DNA of 64,000 nt from Paraescarpia echinospica (taxonomy: Eukaryota > Annelida > Polychaeta > Sabellida > Siboglinidae): assembly GCA_020002185.1 (NCBI GenBank), contig CM034543.1, positions 9,251,742 through 9,315,741 of the forward strand, in the 5' to 3' direction. Position numbers and translations under genes: made by a program. The notes under the pieces are model-generated. The model was not told where the DNA came from, made no database searches, and was given only the letters and a program-made list of their open reading frames with translations. This document shows positions 11,298 to 22,734 of this stretch, one piece after another; the first letter of the stretch is position 1, and the number at the start of each line of letters is the position of its first letter.

Positions 11298-12540
11298 TTA
11301 TTTTTGTATTCTTTTTTTTAAGATGGTGTGTCTAGGTAGTATTTTTTCCCAGACCTCAACTGTCGCTTTGAAGGCTATGAGTGTGCTGGCCGAGGAAGCT
11401 TTGTCTGGGATCTTGTTCCGTAAACGGATGGCTGAGGGGAAGAAGGAGTGGAGGTGAGTGTTTGTTCTGGAGTGAGGCAGGAGGAGTTTGTTGGGCTGTC
11501 CCCTGGTGATACGGATGTTTGTTGTCAATGTGCCCTCAGTTGGCGTGATGTCCACAAGTCCACTCATTATCTTGTACATAAAGGTGGCCTTGTTGACTGT
11601 TCTTCTTTCTTGGAGGGTCTGCAGTTGTAGTCTGTTTACAAGTTCTGTGGCATTGGTATAGTGGTTAAAACCATGGTAGATTCTCCTCGCGGCACGGCGC
11701 TGGACAGCTTCGATGGTGTTTACCAGGTGTTGCTGGTGAGGATCCCACACGACAGAGGCGTACTCCAACACGGAGCGGACCAGTCCTTTGTAGCAATGTG
11801 AGTGCACCTGTGGAGGGCACCCTTTAAGGTTTCTGTATACGAAAGCACTTGTACGGTTTGCCTTGGCAGTGGTGGTTCGTATGTGGTTTCCCCAGTGGAG
11901 GTGAGCGGTCAGCTCTACACCTAGGTGTTTGGCGCTGGTGACTCTCTCCAGGGGCTACTGATGGAGTGAATACGTTGCTATAATACGCTTGCGCTCCTTT
12001 GTGACAGTTAGGACGTGACACTTGGATATATTGAAACTCATCTGCCACTTCCTCTCCCATTTCTCCAAGATGTTGAGGTCTTGTTGTAGTTGGTGAGTGA
12101 GTGTCGGCTGTGCTGTGGATGGTGTGATACAGTATTGTGTCGTCAGCGAATAGTCTAGCCTTGGTTTTAATGTTCTTGCACAGGTCGTTGATGTAGATGA
12201 CAAAGAGAGTTGGGCCTAGGACATATCCTTGTGGTACACCGGAGATCACCTGGCCTGTTGTTGAAGTCTTACCCTCCACAACTACTTGCTGTGTTCGATC
12301 ACAGCGGAAGCTCCGGATCCAGTCTTGGGTCTTGCCATGAATGCCGTAGTAATGTAGTGAGGCCGGTAATTTGTAGCTTGGTTTCGGTCACCTTTTTTGA
12401 ATACGGGCTGAACCAAGGCCTGCTTCCAAATCCTGGGAACTTGGCTGGTGTGTAGTGACTTAGTGAAGAGAAGGGTGAGTGCTGGAGCAATCTCTTCTGC
12501 TACTATCTGAAGGAGGCGGCAGGGGATGTTATTCGGACCA
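11298..12540 (-). pseudogene. Reverse transcriptase of the PHD LINE, motif A deleted
   Basis: Pieces in three frames give TSQVPRIWKQALV and FKKGDRNQATNYRP (fingers), then directly a DWIRSFRCDRTQQV segment, ISGVPQG, LFVIYINDL and ARLFADDTILYH (catalytic motif C). The C-terminal domain (11807-11298) has RSVLEYASVVWDP and AVQRRAARRIY. About 100 residues including motif A are missing near 12365, so the RT cannot work. Confidence 0.82.
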
Positions 12541-13057
12541 GCAGTTTGAATACCCCGGCGTTGTTGACCTGGATCTCTGGCATCGCCAGGTGGGGGCTGG
12601 GTTCTGGAGCAGGCAAGTCATCGATGTTTTCAGTGGTAAAGACTGAACAGAACTGGTCGTTCAGTATGTTGGCTTTGTTCTTGCTGTCATTTGTGGTCAG
12701 TCCACTTTTCCTTAGAGGGGTAACTCCGACAGTGTCGCATTTCTTACTCTTGATCAGACGCCATAAGTTTTGTGTGGTGTCTTCATTGATGATCTTATTT
12801 GTGTACTGCTGGTACGCCTGTCTGTTTGCTCTCCTTTTTTCACGTTTCAGGTGGTTATATCGGTCCCAATCTTTTTTCTACTTGGTGCTCTTCGCCTTCT
12901 TCCATTCTCGATATTTTCTTCTGGATGTTCGCTTCAGGTTGTTGTTTATCCAGGGCTGGTGGAACTTTGTGGAGCACACTTTTGTTGGAACATGCTTGTC
13001 CATCATGAGGGTGAGATGTTCCTGTATTGACTGCCACGTCTGCTCGACAGAGGTTTC

Positions 13058-13860
13058 TTAGTTGTCTGAGAGGAGTAGACTGAGGATGAAGGACTTGGTG
13101 TCTTCTCTGATGGCTTCGCTGTTAGTCTTCTTCCAAATGCTGAGAGTTCTCGGGGCTGGCTTCACCTTCGGTGCTTTCAGGCGACTGTCCGTAAGTATGA
13201 TAACGTGATCGCTTAGGCCTGGGATGTCGGTGATCCTGGTGATAAGGTTTGGTCTGTTGGTCAGGAACAGGTCGAGAATGGCGTCTCCTCTAGTGGGTTC
13301 TAGGTTTGCCTGGTGGAGTTCAAGGTCGTTGACCTTATCCAGGAAGGGGTGGTTTACAGTTCGGGGGTAGCTGTTTCCTTGTATGCTGTTTGTTTCCCAG
13401 TCAATATCAGGAAGGTTTAGATCTCCTCCGATCCAGACAACGTTTTTTCTCTTGGGAGAGGCAGTGTCTACGGCATTCAACAAGTTGGACATCTGGTTTT
13501 CGATGGTTGCTGATGGTGGTCGATACAGGGAGGTCACTATGAGATTTTCATCCTTCTTTTCCATCTGTGTCTGGACTGTGACTGACTCAGTCGCAGTTTC
13601 GGTGGCTTGTTGGATTTCATGGGAGATCAGGTTATTTCTGGTAGCCACGAGGACACATCCGTGCCTGTCTTTCCGAATTACATTGAAGTTCGGTGGGAAG
13701 ACTTCTGCGTCGGCTATGTCCGGCCTGAGCCACGTTACTGATCCTAGGATTACACCTGGATTAGTGGTATGAAGCAGGTTCCTAAATTCTGCCTTCTTTG
13801 GCCTCAGGCTCTAAAAGTTGATTACCAGCGTTCTGAGAGTTTGGTTTGACTTTACCGGTG
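13058..13860 (-). pseudogene. APE-type endonuclease domain of the PHD LINE
   Basis: The frame reads TLRTLVINF, a stop, then KKAEFRNLL, PGVILGSVTWL, RKDRHGCVLVA, VTSLYRPPS, WIGGDLNLPDIDW, LDLFLTNRP and PGLSDHVII, the ordered blocks of a LINE apurinic-type endonuclease that nicks target DNA. The block usually reading ET-W-L has Val where the metal-binding Glu is expected. The GDxN and SDH blocks are intact. The open part is 13648-13058. Confidence 0.8.
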
Positions 13861-13868
13861 CTGTGTCC

Positions 13869-14366
13869 TTACTGAAGTTGGACGTGTCGCCTGAGAGGGT
13901 ATTGAGTGAGGAGTTTGGTTGGTTTCTGTTGGGTAGAGTTGCAGTTCACAGGTGAGGACTGAGACAGGGGATATCCTATATGGGCTGTCAGATCGCTTCG
14001 GTTCTGGAAGTCAGACAGGGAAAAGGCCCTAGAGATGTCAAGTAGAGAGGAGTGTGTGTTGTGTGCAGTGTCAGCAGAGATGGAGGCAAACAGTTCACTG
14101 GAAAAGTTAGGTAGGCCGCAGTTGCAGCACTGCCAAGATATGTCTGTCTGTGCGATGTAAGTTTTGTCACTCATGCCTATGCAGGACGCGTGGAACCAAG
14201 TATTGCAGCTGTCGCATGCGATGCCTCTGTCCTTCCATTTCACTGCTCGGGTACAGGTTCCACAGGGAAACTTGGGGGTGCGTGGTCCTGGGTTTTGTTC
14301 AATGCCCGACGCAATCAGGAGTAGAAGGCATAATCCGGTATAGGAGATTAAGAAGAATTCATACAT
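13869..14366 (-). CDS. N-terminal ORF: signal-like helix, 2A-like motif, PHD finger
   Basis: A 165-codon frame starting at ATG 14366. Residues 1-20 are strongly hydrophobic with a run LCLLLLIAS. Residues 21-28 are GIEQNPGP, close to the 2A ribosome-skipping consensus D(V/I)ExNPGP but without the Asp. Residues 34-81 hold Cys34/37, Cys51/54, His59, Cys62 and Cys77/80, a C4HC3 PHD finger, probably binding zinc and, in the family, chromatin or nucleic acid. After residue 82 the chain is Ser-rich. The start at 14366 is chosen because it places the hydrophobic stretch and 2A motif at the extreme N-terminus, as in other 2A-bearing LINEs. Downstream the frame is broken before the endonuclease. Confidence 0.75.
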   Translation of the reverse strand: MYEFFLISYTGLCLLLLIASGIEQNPGPRTPKFPCGTCTRAVKWKDRGIACDSCNTWFHASCIGMSDKTYIAQTDISWQCCNCGLPNFSSELFASISADTAHNTHSSLLDISRAFSLSDFQNRSDLTAHIGYPLSQSSPVNCNSTQQKPTKLLTQYPLRRHVQLQ

Positions 14367-14878
14367 ACTTGAGCATGGAGATATGGAATGAGGAAGGAGC
14401 TGGTGCCGTCATTTTGTCGCTATCCAGGGTTTGAAGCGCGAACAGTGAGACTACGATGTCTATTCGGTGAAACTCGTTAATCCTTGGCTGTAACGCTCGA
14501 GAGATTCCACAATACGATGAAGGTTTTGGTGTTTTTACAACGTGAGATATAGGTATGAGCGAAAGTAGTAGGATCTCAGCGTTTGACGCGAAGCATCTGG
14601 GTTGAATGCATTGTTTACATTTTGCCGGATGTACCGGGTTTGTGTACTCGCGCCTCGCGCCCAAGGTTCAGCACCAAAAGTTCACAGAATCAGTAAAAAT
14701 CCGCTTAATAACGTAAGTTGTTTCACCAGTTGGTATAGAAATGCTTCAAGGGCTAGACGAGATGCTAAGTACTTGTCAGATCTTGCGTTTAGCTAGCTAA
14801 TCAGAGATTATAAAATTTCAAATCGTCGCGCGAAAAACGAAGCGGCCATCTTAACCTACGCATGCGCAATTCTGACCA

Positions 14879-15065
14879 TGTATACTGTACACATTCACAT
14901 ATCATGTTAACCAAACCGTTTTGCCGTATACAGGGACTATCACTCCAAACTCGGCCTGCAGAGCCATAGCGGACGCTGTCGAATTTCCAGATGCAGACAA
15001 CGGTGCGAGTCAGCATCGTCTCTTGTGATGATTCTGTACCTACTAAAACAGCTCTATAACAATCG
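14879..15065 (+). repeat. Dispersed repeat, right half
   Basis: Continues the repeat of 10370-11185: TATACTGTACACATTCACAT onward matches 59551-59738, including GTATACAGGGACTATCACTC and GAGTCAGCATCGTCTCTTG. Confidence 0.8.
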
Positions 15066-15559
15066 AAAAATTAAAAGTAAACGCAAACCCCACGATTACC
15101 ATATACGCAATGGATTCAAATATGTCGAAGCATTCAAAACACACCTCAATCTATTGAAAATTGGTGGCTCACCAGGAACCACTGACATGATGCACACATT
15201 CAATCTGGGGAGTTAACCAAGTTTTTCAGTGTCATCAAGCAATTCACTTGCCGTGGCTGGTTGATAAATTCGACAGTTATTTATTTGAACTGTGTTAGTG
15301 TATTTATTTGGAAATATTATAATGCTTTGAAACTTGGAACGTTTTGATCCATCGGATCTTGATCACGTACTGATGTCACGTTACAAGTTTAAAATACAGC
15401 TCCATTATAAGTTTAATTCTTACTATTAAAATGTAATATTGGATCCTTTCATATTGATCCACATATTATGCGAGAAATAAGTTATCATATACCCCACTAT
15501 TATCGAATATTTTTAATAGTTCAATTTCTAATAGAGAGGTACCACAAAAATTAAAATAG

Positions 15560-15758
15560 CAAAAGTGAAACCAATGCATAAACGTAAAAACGGGAATAAC
15601 TTCTGCAACTATAGACCAATCTCGATTTTGACATGTTTCTAAATTAACCTAGAGCGTCTGATGTATAATCGACTCGAACTTTTTCTCAACCATTCCCATA
15701 TACTACCAGAAGAACAATACCGTTTCAAAAAAGGCATATTCCATTTACATGACTAATA

Positions 15759-15800
<42 letters not shown>

Positions 15801-16090
15801 TATCAAGTGGAATCAATAGCAATACCTAAAATATAGGTATATTTATTGACCTATCTAAAGCCTTCTTCAAAATGGAAAACAATATTATATTGTAAAAACG
15901 TAATTGCTTTGGCATCATAGGGCACGTCCTCACCTGGTTCAAGATTACCTAGAACACAGGACATAATACGTTACATATTACAATGTAACTTCAAACCACA
16001 CGACAGTGATACGTGGTATACCACAGGGTTCTATACTATGGCCTCTAGTATTTATTCTATACATCAACGACACGTAATACATCAAATATA
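15560..16090 (+). mobile_element. Degenerate LINE reverse transcriptase relic
   Basis: Conceptual translation across frames shows CNYRPISILTCF near 15617, an LPEEQYRFKKG segment near 15703, IFIDLSKAFFK near 15840 (motif A) and RGIPQGSILWPLVFILYIND near 16014 (motif B). Many stops and indels separate them, and a (TA)n tract is embedded at 15762-15798. It is older and from a different lineage than the CR1 copies nearby. Confidence 0.75.
15762..15798. repeat. (TA)n microsatellite
   Basis: Uninterrupted TA run of about 37 bases. Confidence 0.95.
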
Positions 16091-16399
16091 ATGAACTTCT
16101 CCCTTTTTTACAAATGTATCATTCACATCTAAAATTAGCTACACTCGTAAAGGAGATTAATAATAAAAATACAACTCTGGTTCCACACTAATAAATTGTC
16201 CTTCAATATAAATTAAAACAGTGAATTGCATTATATTCACATCAGTAAATAAAAAAGTACAATATCTAGTCTCAACCAATACAAATTAACTGATGATCAA
16301 CCATCCCTCAACTTAAATTCACTACATTTCTTCGCGTACCTATACATGAACACTTAAACTGGTCCATGTACTTGTATAAACTGGCATCTTAACTTGCAT

Positions 16400-16488
16400 G
16401 ACATGTTGGCCTACTCTGCTAGTAGTGTGAATATGTTTAAAAAGAAAATCGACACATACCTCAGAAGGGCGGGATATTCACGTCCTTT
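16400..16488 (+). mobile_element. CR1 3' fragment (first)
   Basis: Encodes the last residues of the CR1 RT, SSVNMFKKKIDTYLRRAGY, matching 31613-31671 and 37935-37995, then diverges without the 3' UTR. Confidence 0.8.
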
Positions 16489-16851
16489 AAACAATATAAT
16501 CATAATAAATATCAACGACAGCGACGCAGCTACGAATTGTAATATATTATCTAAACATATTTTCTATGGGCATTTATGCACGATGCGACGACTCAAAACA
16601 TGATATTACATGATCATTCATACATTGATATAAGCATGTATCATACTGTGTAAGGTTTGTTTTGGGAGCATTATCAACGAAAAAACAAAAAACAAAAACA
16701 AACAAACATAAAAAAATACTAAGTGCATCTTATAACAATGTATGATGAGACGTCTGGTCAGTTCGAAGTGGAATACCATGGCCACGATAATATGTGTATG
16801 TGTGTATAATATTGCGTATGGCTTGAACACAATTCACACTCCCGTTGACAA

Positions 16852-17098
16852 GATTACACATGAAGTTACATTAGTAATGGAGCAGTGTAGATTATATATT
16901 ATCTGCTGATTGTGTGGCTGCTAGTAGTGTGAATATGTTTAAAAAGAAAATCGACACATACCTCAGAAGGGCGGGATATAAATAGATGAAAGAGTTGGAC
17001 TCTCGATAAGCCAAACGCTTCCTCGTCCACCTGTCATCTAGAGTTAATTCTCTGGGTAGTAATCTTATTAAATCTTGTTAAATATTATTAAAATATAA
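16852..17098 (+). mobile_element. CR1 3' fragment (second)
   Basis: Matches the end of the CR1 ORF from the GAAGTTACATTAGTAA block through the same SSVNMFKKKIDTYLRRAGY coding end. It continues through the UTR block CTCTCGATAAGCCAAA and ends in degenerate TCTTGTTAAA units. Confidence 0.85.
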
Positions 17099-20000
17099 TG
17101 ATATATGTGAAATGCATTACAAGTTGAACATAGGTGATGAAAATGGGTGGTATTACACATCAAGGTGTCGGAATCGAACAAGGTGCAAGACGGTGTTCCA
17201 AAACGTTTGGGTCAACAATATAAAATTATGGTGTATAAAACGTCGAACTCAAATTAAATATGTTGACAGAAACCAAGAGCGAGTTCACACCGATCAAAAG
17301 CAGCCGATAATTACATTACATATCACAAACCTAAACCATAGATGCAGAAAGTAATGCAGGACTGCTGATGTATCAATGACGTCTGCCAAAACGTACAATT
17401 TTGAGTATGTGTTTCCACATTGAAAAAAGTAAACCGGCTTAAATTAAGTAAGTAGACACTATGAACGTCTCCCACACGTTGGACTTCGTGCCTCTTACCC
17501 ACGTCTGGTATGTTGAGCATTACGTCGTGATGTTATTGATACCAGATTATATGTTGTTTGCTTGCTTGCATCGCACATAAACGAATATGTCGATATTTGT
17601 TCAAAAGCTAGGTATAAGTTTTATTTCAGCAGTTGTCACAATATGCGCCACGCCATCTTAGTCATGTAACATACAGACGACATACGTGTGTTTTAATATT
17701 GATTTCCGAAATGCCGTTATTGTTCCCGCTTACAGCTCACAGTTTAACAAACTATTCCAAATGTGTGGGCTTGTCACATTGTTATAAGGTAAAAAGGGCC
17801 CAATTAGGCTGATACGAGCATTAACGTATACAACAAAAAGTAATAAGAATAATAAAAAAAACTACTTAATGCATTTCAAGCATCATTCCTTTTACATACA
17901 TTGTAACGGTTAAGTTGCTTTGCTCCATGATACAGCATAGTAAATGCTTTAAAATGCCAAATGACCAATTATGACCTAATATTATTAATTGTAACCATTT
18001 ACTATGCATCCATCCGCATTCAGTAAATATGTAATAAACACGTACATTTTGTTTTACTATAGCTTCATTTTCGTTTTATTTTGTTTCAAAGTCCAAGAGT
18101 CATTGACGGTATGAAAGTATGATCACTTGTAAGTGGTTCTCCATGCTCATTATGAACATGTTATAATTATGCACACATCTACGGTGACGCTGTATGAAAA
18201 TGTATTTTTGCTATTCCATACAACACAACTCAACAACAACAACATTAGACATGCCCAATATGGAGTGCTGCTAAAAGGACATAGCTGAAGTCATAGACGT
18301 ATATGTTGCAATGCCCTTCTCAAACTAAAAAAAACTGAATTAATATTTCACTAGTTCACTGATTTCGCGGCAGACACGACGGATACATCGAAGATGTCAA
18401 CCCGGTGTTTATTGGTATTCTGGGACATCCTACAGACCGCCTACAGTAGAGGATTTGCTGACTTCGCTGCTTCTTTGCAATTTCTTTTACTCCTCAGCCT
18501 GACGTTGTCACAGATGTCGCAATCATTTTATGACGGCAAAGCTGCTTTGCATGAGAATATATTTAAGACGTCAACATTATAGGGATTGATGGATTTGGCT
18601 GAATAAAGCTTCAATATGAAAGACAAGACTTCAGTTGGCCCGTTATTGTTGGGTAATTATAATTGGACAATGATTGTGAATTTTATGATCAATAAAATAA
18701 ATGGCGATTTCCAGCTTTACCTAGGGCAAAGCAGAAATAGTTGATACTTTTCGGCACCATTTGATTCAGCGATATTGGAATTCCCAACGGCGAATCACAC
18801 CAAGAACACCTTCAATACCGTTTGGAGGTTTTTTCTCAACCTTGAATATACAGATCTGCTCTCTCCAGCCTCTACTAGGCCTAGTTTGTAGAAGAATAGA
18901 CAGCTTCACCATTTTGTTTAGAAGTTAATTTTACATGGAGTTTACTTAGTGTGATTTCGTTGGTTTTTTACATATTATTCAGGGTATCACAAAATATTAT
19001 GTGATCCTTACGAACACCTACGAACATATATAGGTTATCTATTTAAACGCTATTACCAACAGTGAGACAACCGATCAAAATTTGATTAGCGCCTTTAAAC
19101 GTTTGCGGAACGCTGTTTTATGCATTAAGATGCATATGTTAATTCGCTGAAAACTAGTGAGACGCAGGTTTTAAAATATATTTTGATTAATGTTTTTTCT
19201 CAACGGGTGGGAATGGAAATAACTTCCAGGCCAACCCACCTCTACATTTCGTTGTTTCTACACTTGAACTGTTAATTACCACAAGAAATTCAACACACTG
19301 TCTAAAATGCCATGTACATTCTGTAATCTACAATATCACAATGTAGCAAAAGACGAACCAGCGTACTGGTGAAAGCGTAGGATATAAGGTAATTTGTGTT
19401 ATTTTATTTTCCAAAATTCCTACGAAACGCAGCCCTAACCAGTCTCAGTCTGCATCCCGGAAATGGATTACCATTGAATGAAGTTTTACTTGGTTGTGGC
19501 CATGATAGAAAACGCGGGACGATTGCTGCTGTTACTCTCTATTGCAATGTTCATGGTAAATCATGCCGACTGAATCGTAGGAAAATTCAAAACATATCTA
19601 ATGTGAACATGTTTCACAGAACTTGGCAGTATTTGGGTAAAAATAACACCTAAAATAATCTTCAGTTTTCTATGTTTTTCCTTCAAATGTAGGTGTGGAC
19701 GTCCAAAACCTCAAACCGGTGTTTTGATTTAGTTTAAATTGCAAGTCAAAACACGCATCATAATATGCTGTTGGTACTTTTGAAACAATGAGATATTCAT
19801 GTTTATTACGTCATCCAATTGGTACATATACAAACTTTTTTCACAAACTCTTTTCTCGAATATTGACCAATGACATTAACATTGTATGTCTGTTTGCTAA
19901 AAAAAATCAGCAAGATATTTGGTATGTTGCAATGCTTCTCGTAACTTTTAAACTTATATAACGAATGAGATTCTGTATGTGTAAATTGTAAGCATTGCGT

Positions 20001-20285
20001 AATGTAGAGGACATACTGTCATTTGGAGTTGAGTATTTGTCATGAAAGCAAAAATAACCGCATTTCTTTTTCGTACTATCTTCCAAAAGTAATAGAACTG
20101 GCTGCAATTAGATAGCAGTTTTAACTTTCATTTTATATTTTATTTTTATAACAAAACAGTATGATTTGTTACCAAATGTGGCCGGTGTCGTAATAAACAT
20201 AACAAACATTATATATTATATATTTATAAAATTACAATCATTTGGCCATAATCGTTTGGTCATGTCTTAGTACGTGATGCCTACA
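17099..20285. other. A+T-rich region without a supported gene
   Basis: Open frames at 17112-17354, 18394-18582 and 19396-19653 are short, match nothing I recognise and lack splice or family support. The only structure is a dispersed fragment at about 18215-18312, whose GTGCTGCTnnnnnGGACATAGCTGA-type sequence resembles 29445-29522. Confidence 0.5.
18215..18312 (-). repeat. Fragment of a dispersed LINE 3' end
   Basis: Similar to 29413-29522 through AACACAACTCAACAAC, GGAGTGCTGCT and CATAGCTGAAGTCATAGACG. The better copy ends in an (ATTC)n tail on the minus strand, typical of LINE 3' ends. Confidence 0.5.
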
Positions 20286-20565
20286 AACGAAGTATGCGGA
20301 CCCAAACAAGATCTGTTTCAGGCTCCGGATAAATGGCCAGAATTGCAACGTGTGAAAGAAGGACACTTCCCTCGTGGCACAAGTTTGATAGTTGGGAAAC
20401 TGGGGCAACGCTAGCTTAGTTTGTGACGCAACCAAACGAACCAGCCGATATAAAGAAGATCTTTATCACGCACTGGGTAAGTGGTTCCAAGTGCAACGTG
20501 TGGACATATATCACTTCCCTCGTAGTACATGTTTGACAGTGGGGAGACGGGGGCAAGGTTGACAC
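20286..20565. repeat. Diverged tandem duplication of about 140 bp
   Basis: 20286-20413 and 20427-20565 share AAGATCT, TGCAACGTGTG, CACTTCCCTCGT, TTTGAnAGTnGGGA and GGGGCAA in order. The minus strand is open through both units, giving two similar peptides (QTCATREVSFFHTLQF and QTCTTREVIYVHTLHL). No known family. Confidence 0.6.
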
Positions 20566-21088
20566 TCTAAGCAAACACGTACTTTCAAGCAAATATCTAT
20601 TTATAGGCATCATTCGGTAGGCACGCATAATGTGGAATAAAGTGCATTTTGGGCCTATGAATCTAAAATACTAGACAGCAAAACAACCATTCACCACTAC
20701 GATTATGTCAGTAGTTTACAACAGTTTACAACGTCACGAAGCCACTCGCTACCAAGTTCGCGGGGCGCCGATGTAATTTGTATCGCTCAGTAGCCCATAT
20801 GTTTAGGTTACCTCCTTATTCGTCTCCTTAGTCATATTTCAAAACCTACTAAAGTCATTGTCACTTATTTGTGTTGTTTTGTTTTATTTATATATTGTGA
20901 TTTGTTTACATCCATATAAGGTACACAAGACTAGGCAATGAAAAATGTTGTAATTGTACCATTTCGTTGTCGTAATAAACATGATCATATCATTGTTTCA
21001 ACAGTACCGACATCACAATAACAATGTTATACAAACCAATTGGCATAATAATACGAAACTATCTTCAGTCTGGTACATAGAATGTATG

Positions 21089-21412
21089 CGTGTAGCGCTG
21101 TGGTGCAGTAGCAAGACCTTCAGACACTCAACAGACAGAACCCGTGTTCGAATCCTGTGCGGCGGCGTCGAACCATATCAAGTTTATTCACTCTACGTTG
21201 CTCCAGTTCACTCAGCAATATGAATGAGTACCTGGCTGTGGACAGTGGTTAAAATTTATCTACGAATAGTCTTCGCGCATTAATTGCAGCATGGCTGTAT
21301 GCTTCCCAGAAAAGTTGAGATGGTGATCGATTGAACAGGTCTGCCAGGGAATAAAGTGTAAAGTGCTTTGAGCAGTCCTGATAACTGGATATAGCGCCAT
21401 ATAAGATCTTGC
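21089..21412 (+). mobile_element. tRNA-derived SINE, full length
   Basis: The head is tRNA-like: TAGCGCTGTGGTGCAGTAGCAAGAC resembles an A box and GTTCGAATCCTG is a B box, together an internal RNA polymerase III promoter. The body contains ATGAGTACCTGGCTGTG, CTGTATGCTTCCCAGA and GTAAAGTGCTTTGAGCAG, and the 3' end is GGATATAGCGCCATATAAGAT. The same head, body and tail occur inverted at 61855-62035. SINEs are mobilised by a partner LINE; which one is not evident. Confidence 0.8.
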
Positions 21413-21707
21413 CTTTAGAAAAGTTTCTGGTGTACTTGCTTCCCATCGAAATTTGATGGAGTTTGGAGACAACACAAATTTATTCACATTTTCTCCGCAG
21501 TTGGAAATTGCAGCTACTACATAGAATTAAATATTGAAGAACGTTCACAACACACTGAAAGGAGAAAATACATGTGTTTCTCGATGGCTAGAGAATGTAT
21601 GTTAGCCATTGGTATTTATGTTATGATCATAACCTGCACGTTTTTAGCACAGGACACGCAGACAAAATGGTACTCGGACGATAACACCATTTTGACGTTT
21701 TCAACTT

Positions 21708-21832
21708 TCCATCATATTGTCTATTCAGTGTCCATCATATTATCTACTCAGTGTCCATCACAATGCCTACTCAGTGTCCATCACATTGTCTACTCAGTGT
21801 TCAATGTCCACCACATCGTCTACTCATCAACC
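21708..21832. repeat. 23-bp minisatellite
   Basis: About five copies of TCCATCACATTGTCTACTCAGTG with point differences; the last is preceded by a 7-base partial unit. Confidence 0.9.
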
Positions 21833-22200
21833 TTTTCCTCCATAGCGTGGCATTTCTTTATAACTTCTATTTCATGAGGCTTGAAGGTGAACACATTGCC
21901 TACCGCCGCAGGAGGTGATACCACCTTGATGATGTCTGAGGCTTCCACAATCCCAACCTCAAGCCTCCCCCATTTCCAGTTTCCTCGAGTGCGGGTCATG
22001 TATGCTACTTCAAACATGGCATCGGTCGTGATACGCACCACCCGGGCCATGAACCATTTCTTGTTAAATCTAACGGCCAACCAACTGTCTACCACCACGT
22101 TTTGTACTCCCATTTCCGACTCCCTTTCTTTAACTGCACCGTGATTCTCTTCATTTTCATTCACTTCTATCCCCTTCACATCAACCTTTTTCTCCTGCAC
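21820..22200 (-). CDS. Uncharacterised ORF, possible C-terminal domain of a transposon-associated protein
   Basis: A 126-codon frame. Residues 36-126 read like a compact beta-rich domain: a WLAVRFNKKWFMARVV segment, FEVAYMTRT, NWKWGRLE, EASDIIKVVSPP and FTFKPHEIEV. Similar arrangements (a chain-binding beta-barrel, a Trp-Lys-Trp patch, a D-I-I strand) recur at the ends of many invertebrate repeated proteins, but I cannot name the family. Upstream the frame enters Glu/Lys-rich low-complexity repeats (22187-22400) and a further minus-strand frame at 22428-22727 of unknown meaning. There is no start or splice evidence; it could be the last exon of a host gene or a relic. Confidence 0.4.
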   Translation of the reverse strand: MQEKKVDVKGIEVNENEENHGAVKERESEMGVQNVVVDSWLAVRFNKKWFMARVVRITTDAMFEVAYMTRTRGNWKWGRLEVGIVEASDIIKVVSPPAAVGNVFTFKPHEIEVIKKCHAMEEKVDE

Positions 22201-22345
22201 CTCCTTTTCCTTTGCTGCATTCTCGCCGACTTATGTCTCATGCACCTCAATCTTCCTCACATCCACCTTTTTCTCCTGCACCTCCTTTTCCTTTGCTACA
22301 TTCTCCGTGACCTCTGTCTCCTGCACCCCTAACTTCCTCTCATTC
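22187..22345. repeat. Approximately 81-bp imperfect tandem repeat, pyrimidine-rich
   Basis: TTTTTCTCCTGCACCTCCTTTTCCTTTGCT occurs at about 22187 and again at about 22268, with related sequence between and after. On the minus strand it encodes a Glu/Lys/Val-rich tract. Confidence 0.75.
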
Positions 22346-22734
22346 ATCTCTTTCTCATTCACCTCTGTTTCATTGTCTGCCACTGCTGTCTTTCTTCTCT
22401 CGATCTGCAGAAATGTTTTCGTCCACCTTACACACGTAGGGTGGAAAAACCCCTTTGTTCATAGCAGCAATCTTGGAAGTATGATGTCTCTCTCGAATAA
22501 TCATGCATGGACCCACTGGCAAGATCGTATGCGCATTTATGATGCCCGGCACTGCTGTCACCTTCCAAGACTCTAACATACCCTTGCAACGCTGCACCTA
22601 ATTGTGGTCTTCGCTTCTCTGAGCCTGTTGCAGAATTCACCGGTGATGATCTTTCCACTCTTGACAAGATGTCAGCCTTTTTCTTTATAGCCGCAAGTTG
22701 GCCTGTTAAAAAGACAAGATAAAACATGTCAGCA

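Larger units (their letters stand above)
11186..14878 (-). mobile_element. PHD-finger LINE (CR1/L2-like) with N-terminal 2A-like peptide
   Basis: A 3.7-kb minus-strand insertion between the two halves of the dispersed repeat, flanked by a possible 5-bp duplication TGTAT (11181-11185 and 14879-14883). Reading from 14878 leftward it has about 0.5 kb of 5' UTR, then a hydrophobic N-terminus with a 2A-like motif, a PHD finger, an APE-type endonuclease, RT and the RT C-terminal domain, and a short (GAA)n 3' end. Several frame changes and a deletion between NYRP and the SGVPQG motif remove RT motif A, so it is dead. PHD fingers in the ORFs of CR1-like LINEs are known. The 3' end abutting the site and the 5' UTR being present suggest a near full-length insertion that later decayed. 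Confidence 0.85.

Noticed and set aside
12546..13061. Membrane-protein-like plus-strand ORF
   Set aside because: It is the antisense of the LINE endonuclease/RT region; hydrophobicity comes from the complementary codons.
21089..21200. Functional tRNA gene
   Set aside because: A and B boxes are present but the sequence does not close into a clean cloverleaf and is followed by a SINE body.
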